The notes: a model not told the origin generated them from the letters alone. Positions 17,688-26,211 are shown, counted from the first letter of the stretch. The stretch is DNA of 61,073 nucleotides from an uncultured Anaeroplasmataceae bacterium (GCA_947589245.1 CANQBD010000007.1:1-61073); one strand, 5' to 3'. Numbers and translations: made by a program.

Positions 17688-18341
17688 ATGGAAAAAGCAA
17701 AATACATTGATCATACTAATTTAAAAGCAACAGCTACTTACGATGACATTCTAGCATTATGTAATGAGGCTAATAAGTATCATTTTGCCTCTGTTTGTGT
17801 TAATCCTAGTAATGTTAGTCTAGCTCACAGATTACTTTCAGGGACTGACGTTTTGACTTGTACCGTAGTAGGATTTCCACTAGGTGCTACTCCAAGTGAT
17901 GTTAAAGCCTATGAAACAACTAAGGCTATTGCCGATGGAGCAGATGAAATCGATATGGTAATTAACATCGGGATGGCTAAGGCTCATAATTGGGATTATG
18001 TTTATGAGGATATTAAAGCTGTTGTTGAGGCTGCCAATGGTGTATTAGTAAAGGTCATCATTGAATGCTGCTATCTAACTGATGAAGAGAAGGTAGAAGC
18101 ATGTAAGGCAGCAGTCAAAGCTCATGCTGACTATGTTAAAACTTCTACAGGCTTTGGTACTAGTGGCGCCACCGTTGCTGATGTTGAATTAATGGTAAGA
18201 ACAGTGGGGGATGCTGCCTTAGTTAAAGCTGCTGGTGGTATAAGAGATAAGGCAACTTTTGAAGCTATGATTAAGGCTGGTGCTAGTCGGATTGGTTGTA
18301 GCTGTGGTGCTAAAATTATGGAGGAATATGCGAATGAGTAA
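17688..18341 (+). CDS. deoC: Deoxyribose-phosphate aldolase
   Basis: Class I aldolase that cleaves 2-deoxyribose-5-phosphate to glyceraldehyde-3-phosphate and acetaldehyde. It is 217 residues, normal for the family. It shows YIDHTNLK, the catalytic-lysine strand VLVKVIIE, the second Lys in [11 protein letters not shown], and the phosphate-binding VKAAGGIRD and GASRIGCS segments. It overlaps deoD by eight bases, so purine deoxynucleoside salvage feeds directly into this step. Ribosome site AAGGAAGG. Confidence 0.96.
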   Translation: MEKAKYIDHTNLKATATYDDILALCNEANKYHFASVCVNPSNVSLAHRLLSGTDVLTCTVVGFPLGATPSDVKAYETTKAIADGADEIDMVINIGMAKAHNWDYVYEDIKAVVEAANGVLVKVIIECCYLTDEEKVEACKAAVKAHADYVKTSTGFGTSGATVADVELMVRTVGDAALVKAAGGIRDKATFEAMIKAGASRIGCSCGAKIMEEYANE

Positions 18342-19056
18342 AATACCTACACCTCATATTAATTGTAATGATGAAGGCTTAGTAGCTAAGACAGTATTAA
18401 TGCCTGGTGATCCATTAAGAGCTAAATTTATTGCTGATAACTTTTTAACAGATGTTATTGAATTCAATAGTACCAGAGGAATGTATGGTTTTACCGGTAA
18501 ATATCATGGCAAACGAATTTCAGTTATGGGTTCAGGTATGGGTATGCCTTCAATTGGTATTTATTCATATGAATTATATAATTTTTATAATGTTGAGACG
18601 ATTATTAGGATTGGTTCAGCTGGTTCCTATGATGCTAGTCTTGAAGTATATGATACAGTTTTAGTAACTGAGGCTTATTCAGAATCAACTTTTGCAAAGA
18701 CAGCCTTTGGTATTCGCAGTAAATCTTTAAAGAGTACTAATTCTATTAATAACAAGCTTCGTAAGGCTGCAAACAAATTGGGTATTCCTTTAAAGGAAGC
18801 TAAAATTCATTCAAGTGATGTTTTTTATTCAAATAATGCAAATAGATGGTTAGATGTTCGTAATAAATATGGCTGTAAATGTGTTGAAATGGAAAGCTTT
18901 GCTTTATTCGCTAATGCTAAAGCTTCTGGTAAAAAGGCAGCTTGTCTATTAACAATTTCTGATTCATTCATAAGTCATGAAGTTACTAGTAGTGAAGAAC
19001 GACAAAAAAATTTTACAAATATGATGAAAGTAGCTTTAGAGCTGGCAAATAATTAA
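18334..19056 (+). CDS. deoD: Purine-nucleoside phosphorylase DeoD
   Basis: Hexameric-type purine nucleoside phosphorylase (240 residues) giving free purine base and (deoxy)ribose-1-phosphate. Family segments are [46 protein letters not shown] and [12 protein letters not shown], followed by the catalytic Asp in TISDSF. The ATG at 18334, behind GGAGGA and inside the end of deoC, is the right start; upstream in-frame codons lie in the deoC coding part. A terminator follows. Confidence 0.95.
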   Translation: MSKIPTPHINCNDEGLVAKTVLMPGDPLRAKFIADNFLTDVIEFNSTRGMYGFTGKYHGKRISVMGSGMGMPSIGIYSYELYNFYNVETIIRIGSAGSYDASLEVYDTVLVTEAYSESTFAKTAFGIRSKSLKSTNSINNKLRKAANKLGIPLKEAKIHSSDVFYSNNANRWLDVRNKYGCKCVEMESFALFANAKASGKKAACLLTISDSFISHEVTSSEERQKNFTNMMKVALELANN

Positions 19057-19083
19057 AAAGAAGGAGTGATTCTTCTTTTTTTT
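19055..19083 (+). terminator. Terminator after deoD
   Basis: AAAAAGAAG and CTTCTTTTT pair around an eight-base loop and run into further T. The next gene's ribosome site, AGGTGATA, starts just after it. Confidence 0.65.
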
Positions 19084-19093
19084 AGGTGATAAA

Positions 19094-20290
19094 ATGGATA
19101 TTTATTTGACACAAAAAAAATTTCATAGAGTAACATTTCGTCTTTATCGGGTTAGTAAATTAAAAAAGACTGAGCAGACAATTAGAAATTTACTATGCTA
19201 CTATCAAGAATTAGCCTGTGAAAAATTTCGTAGTGAAAGCATAATGACAGCCACACTTGGTAAGTTTTATGATGCAAAGTATCGAGTTAGTTTAACTAAT
19301 TTTGGTTCATATAGTGTAATTGAGTATAGTCTGACAGCTATTGATCCTTTATATATTGCTGACAAGGACTATAATTTAGATGCTCTAGAAGATCTTTTCA
19401 TGAGTCTAATTGAAGCTAAAATGGGTCAAGGTAGAGCTTTGATAAAGCTTTTTAAAAGAGCTTATGAAATATACAAAAGTGATTTATTAGATTATGAAGA
19501 AAATTACCAAGCTGTTGCCTTTAAAAAGGCTATTTCAACGTATTTTAAAGATACTGATCGCTCTTTTTACAGCCATGGTAGCTTAGCCGAACTTGCTAAT
19601 ATAACACCAAGTGATCTTTATAAATATTACCAAAAGGTCAAAAAGGAAGAATCCATAATGATTGCTTCAGGTAATTTCAAAGAAAAATATAATTCTAAAA
19701 GCTTTACTCTTAAGCCTAAAAGGAATTATCATTTTCGGGAAAGAGGAAATGTTGCTAAAATTATCAAAGAAAGTGCCAATACTACCCAGTGCTATTTAGA
19801 AATATTTTATGAGACAGACACTTTTGCCGATGATGAACTTTACTATGCAACAATGCTGCTTAATTATATTTTCGGTGGACATTCTAATTCTAAACTTTTT
19901 AGAATAGTTAGAGAAAAATATGGTCTATGTTATCAAATTAATTCACTTTATTTAGGTGCAACAGGTATTATTGTGGTTTCAGCGATAATTAATCCTTCTG
20001 ATTTAGATAAAACCTTAAAAGCCATTAAAGAATGTGAAAAGGAGTTTGAGAATAAAGATTTTGATATTGAAGAAGCTCGTAACTATTACCTATCTAACTT
20101 TACTAATGGTCTAGATTACTTAGAAACAGCAGTTAATAATTATCTAGCTGATAACTTTTTCTTAGATACACCAAAGTCAGATAAAGAGCTAGAGCGAATA
20201 AATTGTGTGACTAAAGAAGATGTTTATCAAGCATTTTTGAAACTAAAACAAAATTTTATCTTTGTTTATGGTGGTGAGCAAGATGAGTGA
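19094..20290 (+). CDS. M16-family peptidase-like protein, non-catalytic partner (YmfF-like)
   Basis: 398-residue protein of the insulinase-like M16 fold without the zinc motif HxxEH, so the inactive partner of a heterodimer. The C-terminal half shows M16 segments: ATMLLNYIFGGHSNSKLFRIVREKYGLCYQINS, with the Arg-Tyr type substrate-closing region. It overlaps the next gene, which has the zinc site, by eight bases. This pair layout matches YmfF/YmfH of Bacillus. Substrate is unknown; processing of a secreted or signalling peptide is possible but not shown. Confidence 0.82.
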   Translation: MDIYLTQKKFHRVTFRLYRVSKLKKTEQTIRNLLCYYQELACEKFRSESIMTATLGKFYDAKYRVSLTNFGSYSVIEYSLTAIDPLYIADKDYNLDALEDLFMSLIEAKMGQGRALIKLFKRAYEIYKSDLLDYEENYQAVAFKKAISTYFKDTDRSFYSHGSLAELANITPSDLYKYYQKVKKEESIMIASGNFKEKYNSKSFTLKPKRNYHFRERGNVAKIIKESANTTQCYLEIFYETDTFADDELYYATMLLNYIFGGHSNSKLFRIVREKYGLCYQINSLYLGATGIIVVSAIINPSDLDKTLKAIKECEKEFENKDFDIEEARNYYLSNFTNGLDYLETAVNNYLADNFFLDTPKSDKELERINCVTKEDVYQAFLKLKQNFIFVYGGEQDE

Positions 20291-21518
20291 TTACTTTAAA
20301 TATACTTTAGATTGTGGTTTACCATTTATTTATATCTATAAGCCTGAATTTCATAAATGTTATGCTGGTATTGGTGTTAAGTATGGTAGTAGCGATGTTT
20401 CATTCAAGCTAAATGGTAAAATATATCACTCACCTGATGGTTTAGCTCATTTTATCGAGCACAAGCTTTTTTTGATGCCAGAGGGGGATACATTTCCTTT
20501 ATTTGCTAAGTTAAACGCTATGGCCAATGCTTATACAACCTGTGATCGAACAATTTATTTTTTCACAACAACTAGTGATTTAAAGGAACCATTAAAATTA
20601 TTATTAGAAATGTTTTTTACGCCTTATTTTCCCAAAGAAGCAGTTGAAGCTGAAAAAAGCATTATTACTTCGGAAATTAAAATGTATGATGATATTGCTG
20701 AGACAAAATTTAATCAAGCAGTTTTAGAAGCCCTTTATCCTAAACATTCTCTTTCTAAACAAGTAGCTGGAACAATTGCTAGTGTAAATGCTACAACTAA
20801 AGAAGATATTGTTGCTGCTTATAAGGCCTTTTATAATGCTAAGAATAGTCGATTGGTCATTGTTGGTAATAAAGAGCCCAATATAGTATTAAAGCTGGTT
20901 GAAGATATATTAAAACCACTAAAGAAACTAAATTATCAAAGTGAAAAGTTAATGTCTACCAATTTTCTTAAACCTATTTCAAAAATTAATCTGAAACTTA
21001 ATGTTCCCCAAAATCTAGTTACATTAGCAATTCGTTTTAAAGCTTCAAATAAGCTTTCTTTGTTTTGCAATTATATTATTGGCATCCTTGATTGTCTTTT
21101 ATCACCGACAGCTGAATTTTATCAAGAGCTATATAAAAAAGGTGCTTTTACAGCCGATATTGATTACTATGTTAATACCTTAGATGAAACTAGCTATGCT
21201 ATTATTTCAACTACTAGTGATAGGCCTATGCTTTTTTTAAAAATGCTCAAAACAAAATTAATGAACATCGAAGTTGCTGATTTGAATGATGAAATTCTAA
21301 CCATTTATATTAAGCATCTTATGGCTAGAGCAATCGCAGAATTAGATACAATTGAGACACTTGGTGATAATGTTTTGGATTTAGCTTTAGAAAATATTGA
21401 TTATTTTGAAGAACAAAAGCAGACAGCTAAACTAACGCCTAATTGCTTTAAGAATTACTTAAAATATTTTAAAACGGCGGATTATGTTTTAGCAATTTGT
21501 AAAAAAGTGCAAAAATAA
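20283..21518 (+). CDS. M16-family zinc peptidase (YmfH-like)
   Basis: Catalytic M16 subunit of 411 residues. The inverted zinc motif HxxEH is present as HFIEH within GLAHFIEHKLF. The downstream glutamate helix (EKSIITSEIKMYDD) supplies the third ligand about 75 residues later. NAMANAYTTCDRTIYFF is typical of the family. The ATG at 20283 follows GGTGGTGAG and lies within the end of the partner gene. The protein probably works as a heterodimer with the upstream inactive subunit in the cytoplasm. Confidence 0.88.
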   Translation: MSDYFKYTLDCGLPFIYIYKPEFHKCYAGIGVKYGSSDVSFKLNGKIYHSPDGLAHFIEHKLFLMPEGDTFPLFAKLNAMANAYTTCDRTIYFFTTTSDLKEPLKLLLEMFFTPYFPKEAVEAEKSIITSEIKMYDDIAETKFNQAVLEALYPKHSLSKQVAGTIASVNATTKEDIVAAYKAFYNAKNSRLVIVGNKEPNIVLKLVEDILKPLKKLNYQSEKLMSTNFLKPISKINLKLNVPQNLVTLAIRFKASNKLSLFCNYIIGILDCLLSPTAEFYQELYKKGAFTADIDYYVNTLDETSYAIISTTSDRPMLFLKMLKTKLMNIEVADLNDEILTIYIKHLMARAIAELDTIETLGDNVLDLALENIDYFEEQKQTAKLTPNCFKNYLKYFKTADYVLAICKKVQK

Positions 21519-21543
21519 ATAATAATTTGATATTTTTCCTTAG

Positions 21544-21576
21544 AAAGAGGTAAATGGCTACCTCTTTTTCTTTTTT
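21544..21576 (+). terminator. Terminator after the M16 pair
   Basis: AAAGAGGTA and TACCTCTTT around a six-base loop, followed by TTCTTTTTT. Confidence 0.85.
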
Positions 21577-21736
21577 AGTAAAAAAACTCATTATTTTTGC
21601 TAAAAGTAACTTTATTTTCGCATCTGTTTGTCAAAATCGAAATTAGGTCTTTTTAACATTATTTGTTATAAATGTTTCGAAAGGAGGATTTTTTCTAAGA
21701 CAATGCTTTTCATAAAGAAAAAGAAGGGAGGAAAGG

Positions 21737-22090
21737 ATGTATAATTATTTCATGCTGATGGGTAGGGTTGTTAAAGAACCTGAGGTTAAAGAATTTGGCG
21801 ATGGTAAACGGGTCTTAAATTTACGTTTAGCAGTGGCTAGAGGCTTCAAAAATATGAATGGTGAAATTGAAACGGATTTTTTCAATATTTCCTTTTGGGA
21901 GTTTTTAGTTGATATTGCTAAGGATCGTTTAAAAAAAGGTCAACCTGTTGTTGTTAAAGGCCGGATTCAAACCAGCTCAACCGAGCTAGCTAATGGCTAT
22001 AATCTCAAGGTTCCTACTCTAGTTGGCGAACGAATTATGTTTTTCGATAATGATGTTCAAGTTCCTGCTGATAAAGAAGTAGAAGCTTAA
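21737..22090 (+). CDS. ssb: Single-stranded DNA-binding protein, short form
   Basis: OB-fold SSB of 117 residues. N-terminal YFMLMGRVVKEPEVK, LRLAVARGF and FFNISFWEFLVDIAKDRLKKGQPVVVKGRIQT follow the SSB pattern in order. The usual Gly/Gln-rich linker and the acidic tip (DDDIPF type) that recruits partner proteins are missing; the protein ends in VPADKEVEA. It resembles SsbB/YwpH-like short paralogues more than a main replication SSB, and rpsF/rpsR are not adjacent. The leader (21603-21736) carries an AAAGGAGG at 21680 not followed by a start codon at normal spacing; the true site is GGGAGGAAAGG before 21737. Confidence 0.88.
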   Translation: MYNYFMLMGRVVKEPEVKEFGDGKRVLNLRLAVARGFKNMNGEIETDFFNISFWEFLVDIAKDRLKKGQPVVVKGRIQTSSTELANGYNLKVPTLVGERIMFFDNDVQVPADKEVEA

Positions 22091-22097
22091 ATAAAAT

Positions 22098-22137
22098 AAA
22101 TAGAGGTCTAGCATAAAATAGACCTCTATTTATTTTT
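22098..22137. terminator. Bidirectional terminator between ssb and the 22126 gene
   Basis: AAATAGAGGTCTA and TAGACCTCTATTT make a 13-pair stem with an eight-base loop; T-rich stretches follow on both strands. It contains the stop codon of the minus-strand gene. Confidence 0.85.
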
Positions 22138-23007
22138 GGTAATATTGAAATATTTATTAAAGGCTTTTAAGTCTTGATTGAAATTAAAATAATTATTTAA
22201 GACATCACAGGCTATTTTTAAATCCTTAAGAGTTTGCTTATAAAGGTCATCTACGGAAAAATCAATAGTACTTTCACCATTGTTATAAGGTTCTTTTTTA
22301 AGATTTAACACAGTTGTGTCAATCTTTTTGTGATATAAAAAATGGCGAGCTTTTAATTTATTTTTCCGATGATTCAAGAAAAAATCATAGAGATTAAAGG
22401 TTATTCTTTTAACACCTAAAAAGTCTTTAGTACAATGATTAAAATAGAATTTAATATTTTTATAGCATTCAGCATAGTAGTTTTTGGCACGGAAGAAGCC
22501 AAAGACTCTTTTTAGGGGCTTATCGATTAGATTAATGTCGCTTTCACTTAGAGCGAAGGAATCAAAAAAATAATCGGCTAAGTTCAATTTTGTTATTGGC
22601 ATTTTTTCATTAGAATTAAAATAATAGGAATTAAGCATTTTTTCCACATACCCATCTTTTTTATTTTTAGGTGTGAAGGCTTTAATAAATGGTTGATAGT
22701 TATTGTTTATGACATAAGACATAAATATTGTATAACAGAAAAACTTTTCTTCACTATTAGAATGATAATAGGCATTTTCCATACATTCTTTTAAAAATTC
22801 TGTAAATTTAGGCCCTTTCAGTAAATTAGAAAGATCATAATGATTAGCCTTAAATGGATTTAAAAGTTTGTAATAGTCGCTTGCATCCCAAAATAATGCA
22901 TAGCGAAAATAGATTTGATTATCAAGCTTAATTGTTGAGGTAATGCTGGGACTTACATAAGAAGTAGCATCCTTGATTAAATAATATCTAACTAATTGAA
23001 TTCCCAT
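22126..23007 (-). CDS. Unknown protein, possibly degenerate zinc-dependent phospholipase C-like
   Basis: 293-residue protein on the minus strand, very rich in Tyr, Phe, Asn and Lys. Its helical order (FRYALFWDAS, LKGPKFTEFLKEC, FMSYVINNNYQPFIKA, SDINLIDKPLKRVFGFF) recalls the zinc-dependent phospholipase C-like family common in Firmicutes. In that family the matching positions carry the GxQGPD and HxxxDxxxHP metal ligands. Here most of those His/Asp positions are Asn, Gln or Tyr, so catalysis by that route is unlikely. The resemblance is weak and read by eye. It stands alone, divergent from the 23151 gene. Confidence 0.5.
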   Translation of the reverse strand: MGIQLVRYYLIKDATSYVSPSITSTIKLDNQIYFRYALFWDASDYYKLLNPFKANHYDLSNLLKGPKFTEFLKECMENAYYHSNSEEKFFCYTIFMSYVINNNYQPFIKAFTPKNKKDGYVEKMLNSYYFNSNEKMPITKLNLADYFFDSFALSESDINLIDKPLKRVFGFFRAKNYYAECYKNIKFYFNHCTKDFLGVKRITFNLYDFFLNHRKNKLKARHFLYHKKIDTTVLNLKKEPYNNGESTIDFSVDDLYKQTLKDLKIACDVLNNYFNFNQDLKAFNKYFNITKNK

Positions 23008-23150
23008 TTCATCACCTTCTTCTATAAGTATTTTACTACTTTATGAGTCGTTTTTCTAGTTTTAGCTTTCTTGTATCTTTTAATTTTTATGATTTTATTA
23101 TACAATAATTAATAAGAAGGCGTTTTTAGCTTCTTTTAAGGAGTGATTTT

Positions 23151-24068
23151 ATGTTAAAAATTGATAAGAACACTTTTGCAACAATTGAAAGACAAATTTA
23201 TAATCGGGCTAGAGATATTGATGTTGCTATCTTTAATTCTTTGATTGATGAAGCAAGTAAAGAATTTGTTTTAGATTGTTTAACTATGTATATGAATAAT
23301 GATGGGGGCTTTGGTAATGGTTTAGAAATTGACAATTATAATCCTAATTCAAGTGTTTACCAAACCTATGAGGCTTTAAGAATTTTAGATATGCTTGGTT
23401 TTGATAGTAGTTGTGAAAATGAATTATATCTAGAGCTTGTAAACAAAGCTGGTAATTATCTTTATAATCGTTCTCCTTTAGATGAAAATAGATGGAATCC
23501 TCTTGTTAAAACTAACAATGATTACGCTCATAGTGAAGAATATACCTACTATGATAATGTCATTAATATTTGGAATTTCCATCCAACCGCTGCCTTAATT
23601 GGTTTTTCTTTAACAATGTTTAAGCCTTCAAAGGCTTATTATAAAAAAGCCTTAAAACTTATTGGCTTTGCTTTAAGCTACTTTAAAGAAAAAGAAGTCT
23701 TATCCAATTATGATTTTATAAGTTTTAATAGCTTGTTAGGATCACTTAAGAAAGCTAATTTATTTCCGGAAGAACAAAATATTATTGAAAGCAAATTAAA
23801 AGAACAGGCTTTAACTAAGTTAAATGATGATTTTTTTAATATTGCAGTTATGCTTTCCAATTGTAATTTAGATGCTAAATTAAAAATGGCATTAGATAAT
23901 AAATTAGATCGGATAATAAGGGACATTAAGCCTCATGGTCTATGGGAACACATGAAAGCATGGGGAAATACAAAGTATCCTGAAGCTGAAAGTGCAGCTT
24001 TAAAATGGCTGGGAGCTGAATCGGTTAATAATTTATATATTCTTAAAAAATATGGTAGGTTAGATTGA
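23151..24068 (+). CDS. Terpene-cyclase-fold (alpha-toroid) protein of unknown function
   Basis: 305 residues with the repeat signature of squalene/prenyltransferase toroids. NNDGGFGNGLEID is a QW-like turn, NPNSSVYQTYEALRILDMLG an inner helix, WNFHPTAALIGFSLTMF another, and GLWEHMKAWGN a later turn. Full terpene cyclases are about twice as long and need DxDD, which is absent. This matches a family of small cytosolic toroid proteins in Firmicutes with unknown substrate. It ends with TGA overlapping the ATG of the flavodoxin-like gene (ATGA overlap), so the two are coupled. Ribosome site AAGGAGTGA. Confidence 0.72.
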   Translation: MLKIDKNTFATIERQIYNRARDIDVAIFNSLIDEASKEFVLDCLTMYMNNDGGFGNGLEIDNYNPNSSVYQTYEALRILDMLGFDSSCENELYLELVNKAGNYLYNRSPLDENRWNPLVKTNNDYAHSEEYTYYDNVINIWNFHPTAALIGFSLTMFKPSKAYYKKALKLIGFALSYFKEKEVLSNYDFISFNSLLGSLKKANLFPEEQNIIESKLKEQALTKLNDDFFNIAVMLSNCNLDAKLKMALDNKLDRIIRDIKPHGLWEHMKAWGNTKYPEAESAALKWLGAESVNNLYILKKYGRLD

Positions 24069-24553
24069 TGCAACTAATTATTTATTTTGGTACCTATGGT
24101 TCGACAGAAGAAGCCGCTAACAAGCTAGCAAGCTTTCTTAAGGCTGATGTTTTAAATGGTTTAACTAAGCCAAAAATTAACGTTAATAACTATGAGAGAG
24201 TAGTTTTTGGTTATAATATTCATGGGGGAAAGCCTAATAAGTCTTTTCTTAAATATTATAAGAGATTTCAAAGGCGCTATCCTAAGATGCCGGTTGCTGC
24301 CTTTATTGTAGCTGCTGATGGCAATCGTAAAGGCGATTATTTAAGTCAGGCCGCCCAGCTTCTACCAGCTGGTAGTCCACTGGCTTTTGTTGGTGGTAGA
24401 CTTGATTCTATTAATGCAAAGGGATTATCTAAGGTGATTATTGATAATTGTTTAAAAGCTTTTAAAAGTAATGATTTACCTCTTCCTAAATTGGATGAAG
24501 AGAAGTTAAAGGATTTTTCATTAGAATTAAAAGAAAAATTGCCACAGTTTTAA
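24068..24553 (+). CDS. Flavodoxin-domain protein
   Basis: 161-residue protein beginning with the FMN phosphate-binding loop GTYGSTEEAANKLA after a beta strand (LIIYF). YERVVFGYNIHGGKPNKSFLKYY and AAFIVAADGN are the second and third strands and loops of the flavodoxin_5/HemG-like fold. An electron-transfer or reductase role is likely; the partner is unknown. It is translationally coupled to the upstream toroid protein (stop and start share a base). The ATG at 24068 is preferred to the TTG one codon upstream. Confidence 0.75.
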   Translation: MQLIIYFGTYGSTEEAANKLASFLKADVLNGLTKPKINVNNYERVVFGYNIHGGKPNKSFLKYYKRFQRRYPKMPVAAFIVAADGNRKGDYLSQAAQLLPAGSPLAFVGGRLDSINAKGLSKVIIDNCLKAFKSNDLPLPKLDEEKLKDFSLELKEKLPQF

Positions 24554-24570
24554 GGCTGTGACAATTTTTA
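24539..24570 (+). terminator. Terminator after the flavodoxin gene
   Basis: CCACAG/CTGTG hairpin across the stop codon, extended by TTG/CAA after one mismatch, followed by ATTTTTAATT. It lies between convergent genes. Confidence 0.6.
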
Positions 24571-24798
24571 ATTATTAGCATCTTCCATAGACTTCATAAT
24601 AGCACGAACTTGCTTTTCTGAAGGTGTACGACCCATTTGAGTCATTATTGCTCTAATCATTTTTTCATTTATAGGCGGATTTTTCTTTAATTGGCTTGTA
24701 AATAATTTTCGTACAAGGAAAAAAACCACTACCGCAACAACTATTAATTCAATTAATAATACTAAAATAAATTGCCATATTGGCATTTCTGGCATCAT
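24568..24798 (-). CDS. yneF: YneF family (UPF0154) membrane protein
   Basis: 76-residue protein with one N-terminal membrane span (about residues 9-29). The conserved cytoplasmic motif follows: NPPINEKMIRAIMTQMGRTPSEKQVRAIMKSM, the signature of the YneF/UPF0154 family found widely in Bacilli and Mollicutes. Function is unknown. On the minus strand AAGGAG lies ten bases before the first of two ATG codons. It converges on the flavodoxin gene and is transcribed away from the ferredoxin gene. Confidence 0.9.
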   Translation of the reverse strand: MMPEMPIWQFILVLLIELIVVAVVVFFLVRKLFTSQLKKNPPINEKMIRAIMTQMGRTPSEKQVRAIMKSMEDANN

Positions 24799-24907
24799 AA
24801 TATCTCAACTCCTTAAACAATATTATTTTACACTTTTTAATCCTAAAATTCAACACTTAAATATTTTAGCCATTTTCCAACAATTTATTATGTTTATAGA
24901 AAATGTA

Positions 24908-24936
24908 TAGACAAAAAAAATTAAAAATGCTAAAAT
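24908..24936 (+). promoter_or_regulatory. Sigma-A promoter of the ferredoxin gene
   Basis: TAGACA (24908-24913), 17 bases, TAAAAT (24931-24936), 30 bases before the start codon. Confidence 0.75.
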
Positions 24937-24965
24937 AGATATAAGAACAAAAGGAGGAAGAAAAG

Positions 24966-25133
24966 ATGCCTAGATTTGTTACAGATACTTGTATTGCATG
25001 TGGCTCTTGTGCTGATCAATGTCCTGTTTCAGCTATAGTAGTTGAAGATCAAGCTAAGGTTGATGCAGATACTTGTATTGATTGTGGAGCTTGTGAAGCT
25101 GTTTGCCCAGTTTCTGCAATCGTTGCTCAATAA
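24966..25133 (+). CDS. 2[4Fe-4S] ferredoxin
   Basis: 55-residue clostridial-type ferredoxin. Two CxxCxxCxxxCP motifs are visible: CIACGSCADQCP and CIDCGACEAVCP, which bind two [4Fe-4S] clusters. It is a soluble low-potential electron carrier for anaerobic metabolism. AAGGAGG lies nine bases before the ATG. It is monocistronic between its own promoter and terminator. Its redox partners are not in the window; the flavodoxin-like protein nearby is one possible counterpart. Confidence 0.96.
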   Translation: MPRFVTDTCIACGSCADQCPVSAIVVEDQAKVDADTCIDCGACEAVCPVSAIVAQ

Positions 25134-25143
25134 TAAGAAATTT

Positions 25144-25172
25144 GCCGATTATGATTATCGGCTTTTCTTTTG
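25144..25172 (+). terminator. Terminator after ferredoxin
   Basis: GCCGAT and ATCGGC pair around a seven-base A/T loop and are followed by TTTTCTTTT. Confidence 0.75.
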
Positions 25173-25214
25173 CCCAAAATTAGTTATTCTGATAGACATA
25201 TATTAATTTTGGGA

Positions 25215-25595
25215 GTGATTAAAATAAAAACATTAGAAATTAACTCTCAGCAATTTATTTTAGATAGTGATATTGAAAAAGGCTTTTTAAAGGGTTCTAT
25301 TTGGGAAAACCTTTATTCAGGCTATAAATATGTTGTAACTAGCATTGATGGACTTAGTGAAGAGGATAAATTGATGTTTATTCTCCAAGTATATACTTTT
25401 GCAAGTACTGAATTAACTTTATTTGTTTGTACTCATCCCGATTCAATAGAAGCGATTGAAACTTTAAAAAAGGTTAATATTGAAAAAAATAATTTAACGA
25501 ATTATATTGAATCAAAATATGGGGCTTTAAAAGCTTGTTCAGTAGAATTTGCTGGATTCTTAGAACGTAAAAATACTTGGGAGGGTGACAAATAA
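25215..25595 (+). CDS. Fused CotJA-CotJB spore coat protein
   Basis: One reading frame joins two proteins that are usually separate. Residues about 1-40 carry the CotJA pattern (EKGFLKGSIWENLYSGYKY, compare the family's KGTIFPELxxPY). Residues about 45-120 carry the CotJB pattern (DKLMFILQVYTFASTELTLFVCTHPDSIEAIETLKK, then LTNYIESKYGALKACS). CotJA/B/C form an inner spore-coat module made in the mother cell. The start is unclear. No ATG exists. GTG at 25215 is the nearest standard codon, but an ATA at 25224 has the house spacing behind GGGAGTGAT. The stop TAA shares its last A with the ATG of cotJC. Confidence 0.75.
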   Translation: MIKIKTLEINSQQFILDSDIEKGFLKGSIWENLYSGYKYVVTSIDGLSEEDKLMFILQVYTFASTELTLFVCTHPDSIEAIETLKKVNIEKNNLTNYIESKYGALKACSVEFAGFLERKNTWEGDK

Positions 25596-26161
25596 TGTGG
25601 ACTTATGAAAAGAAACTAGAATTTCCAGTTGCAATTACTAAAAAGAATTTGGGTTTTGCAAAAGAATTAATTACCGCTATTGGTGGACCAGGTGGCGAAC
25701 TTGCGGCAGCAATTAGATATTTACTGCAAGCTCCAACTATGCCAGATAAAATTGGGCAAAATCTTTTAGTTGAAATTGGCACTGAAGAATTGGCTCATGT
25801 AGAAATCTTGGTTGCGATGATGAAGGGTTTAACTCAAGGTGCCACACTTGATGAGATTAAGAAATCAGGCTTTGAGGGAGTTTATGCTGATCATGGTTTA
25901 GGGATTTATCCAACTGATGCATCTGGTAATCCATTTACAGTTAGATTACTTGCTTCGACCGGTGATGCAATTGCTGATTTAAATGAAGATTTAGCAGCTG
26001 AAGCTAAAGCAAGAGCTGGTTATGAGCATTTAATGGATTTAACGGATGATGAGGAAATACTAGCGCCGCTATCCTTCCTAAGACAAAGAGAAATTATCCA
26101 CTATCAAAGATTTGCTGAAGCATTAAAACATTATCAAGAAAAGTTTAAGCAATATCAATAA
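25595..26161 (+). CDS. cotJC: Manganese catalase-like spore coat protein CotJC
   Basis: 188-residue member of the CotJC/Mn-catalase family. It begins WTYEKKLEFPV. The dimanganese ligands appear in order: Glu and the ELITAIGGPGGELAAAIRYLLQA segment, EIGTEELAHVEIL with its ExxH, then DLNEDLAAEAKARAGYEHLM, and a final REIIHYQRF. It is likely to protect the spore from peroxide. It overlaps the fused CotJA-CotJB gene by one base, so the three-function operon is kept with two genes. Confidence 0.92.
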   Translation: MWTYEKKLEFPVAITKKNLGFAKELITAIGGPGGELAAAIRYLLQAPTMPDKIGQNLLVEIGTEELAHVEILVAMMKGLTQGATLDEIKKSGFEGVYADHGLGIYPTDASGNPFTVRLLASTGDAIADLNEDLAAEAKARAGYEHLMDLTDDEEILAPLSFLRQREIIHYQRFAEALKHYQEKFKQYQ

Positions 26162-26169
26162 TACTTTTG

Positions 26170-26205
26170 AAGTTTTATTTAAAATTTAGATAAAACTTTT
26201 TTTAT
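26170..26205 (+). terminator. Terminator after cotJC
   Basis: AAGTTTTAT and ATAAAACTT around an eleven-base loop, then seven T and TATTTT. Confidence 0.75.
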
Positions 26206-26211
26206 TTTAGA

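Noticed and set aside
21703-21741. 12-codon upstream frame in the ssb leader
   Set aside because: The AAAGGAGG before it is about 15 bases away, too far for normal initiation. Mentioned as a curiosity only.
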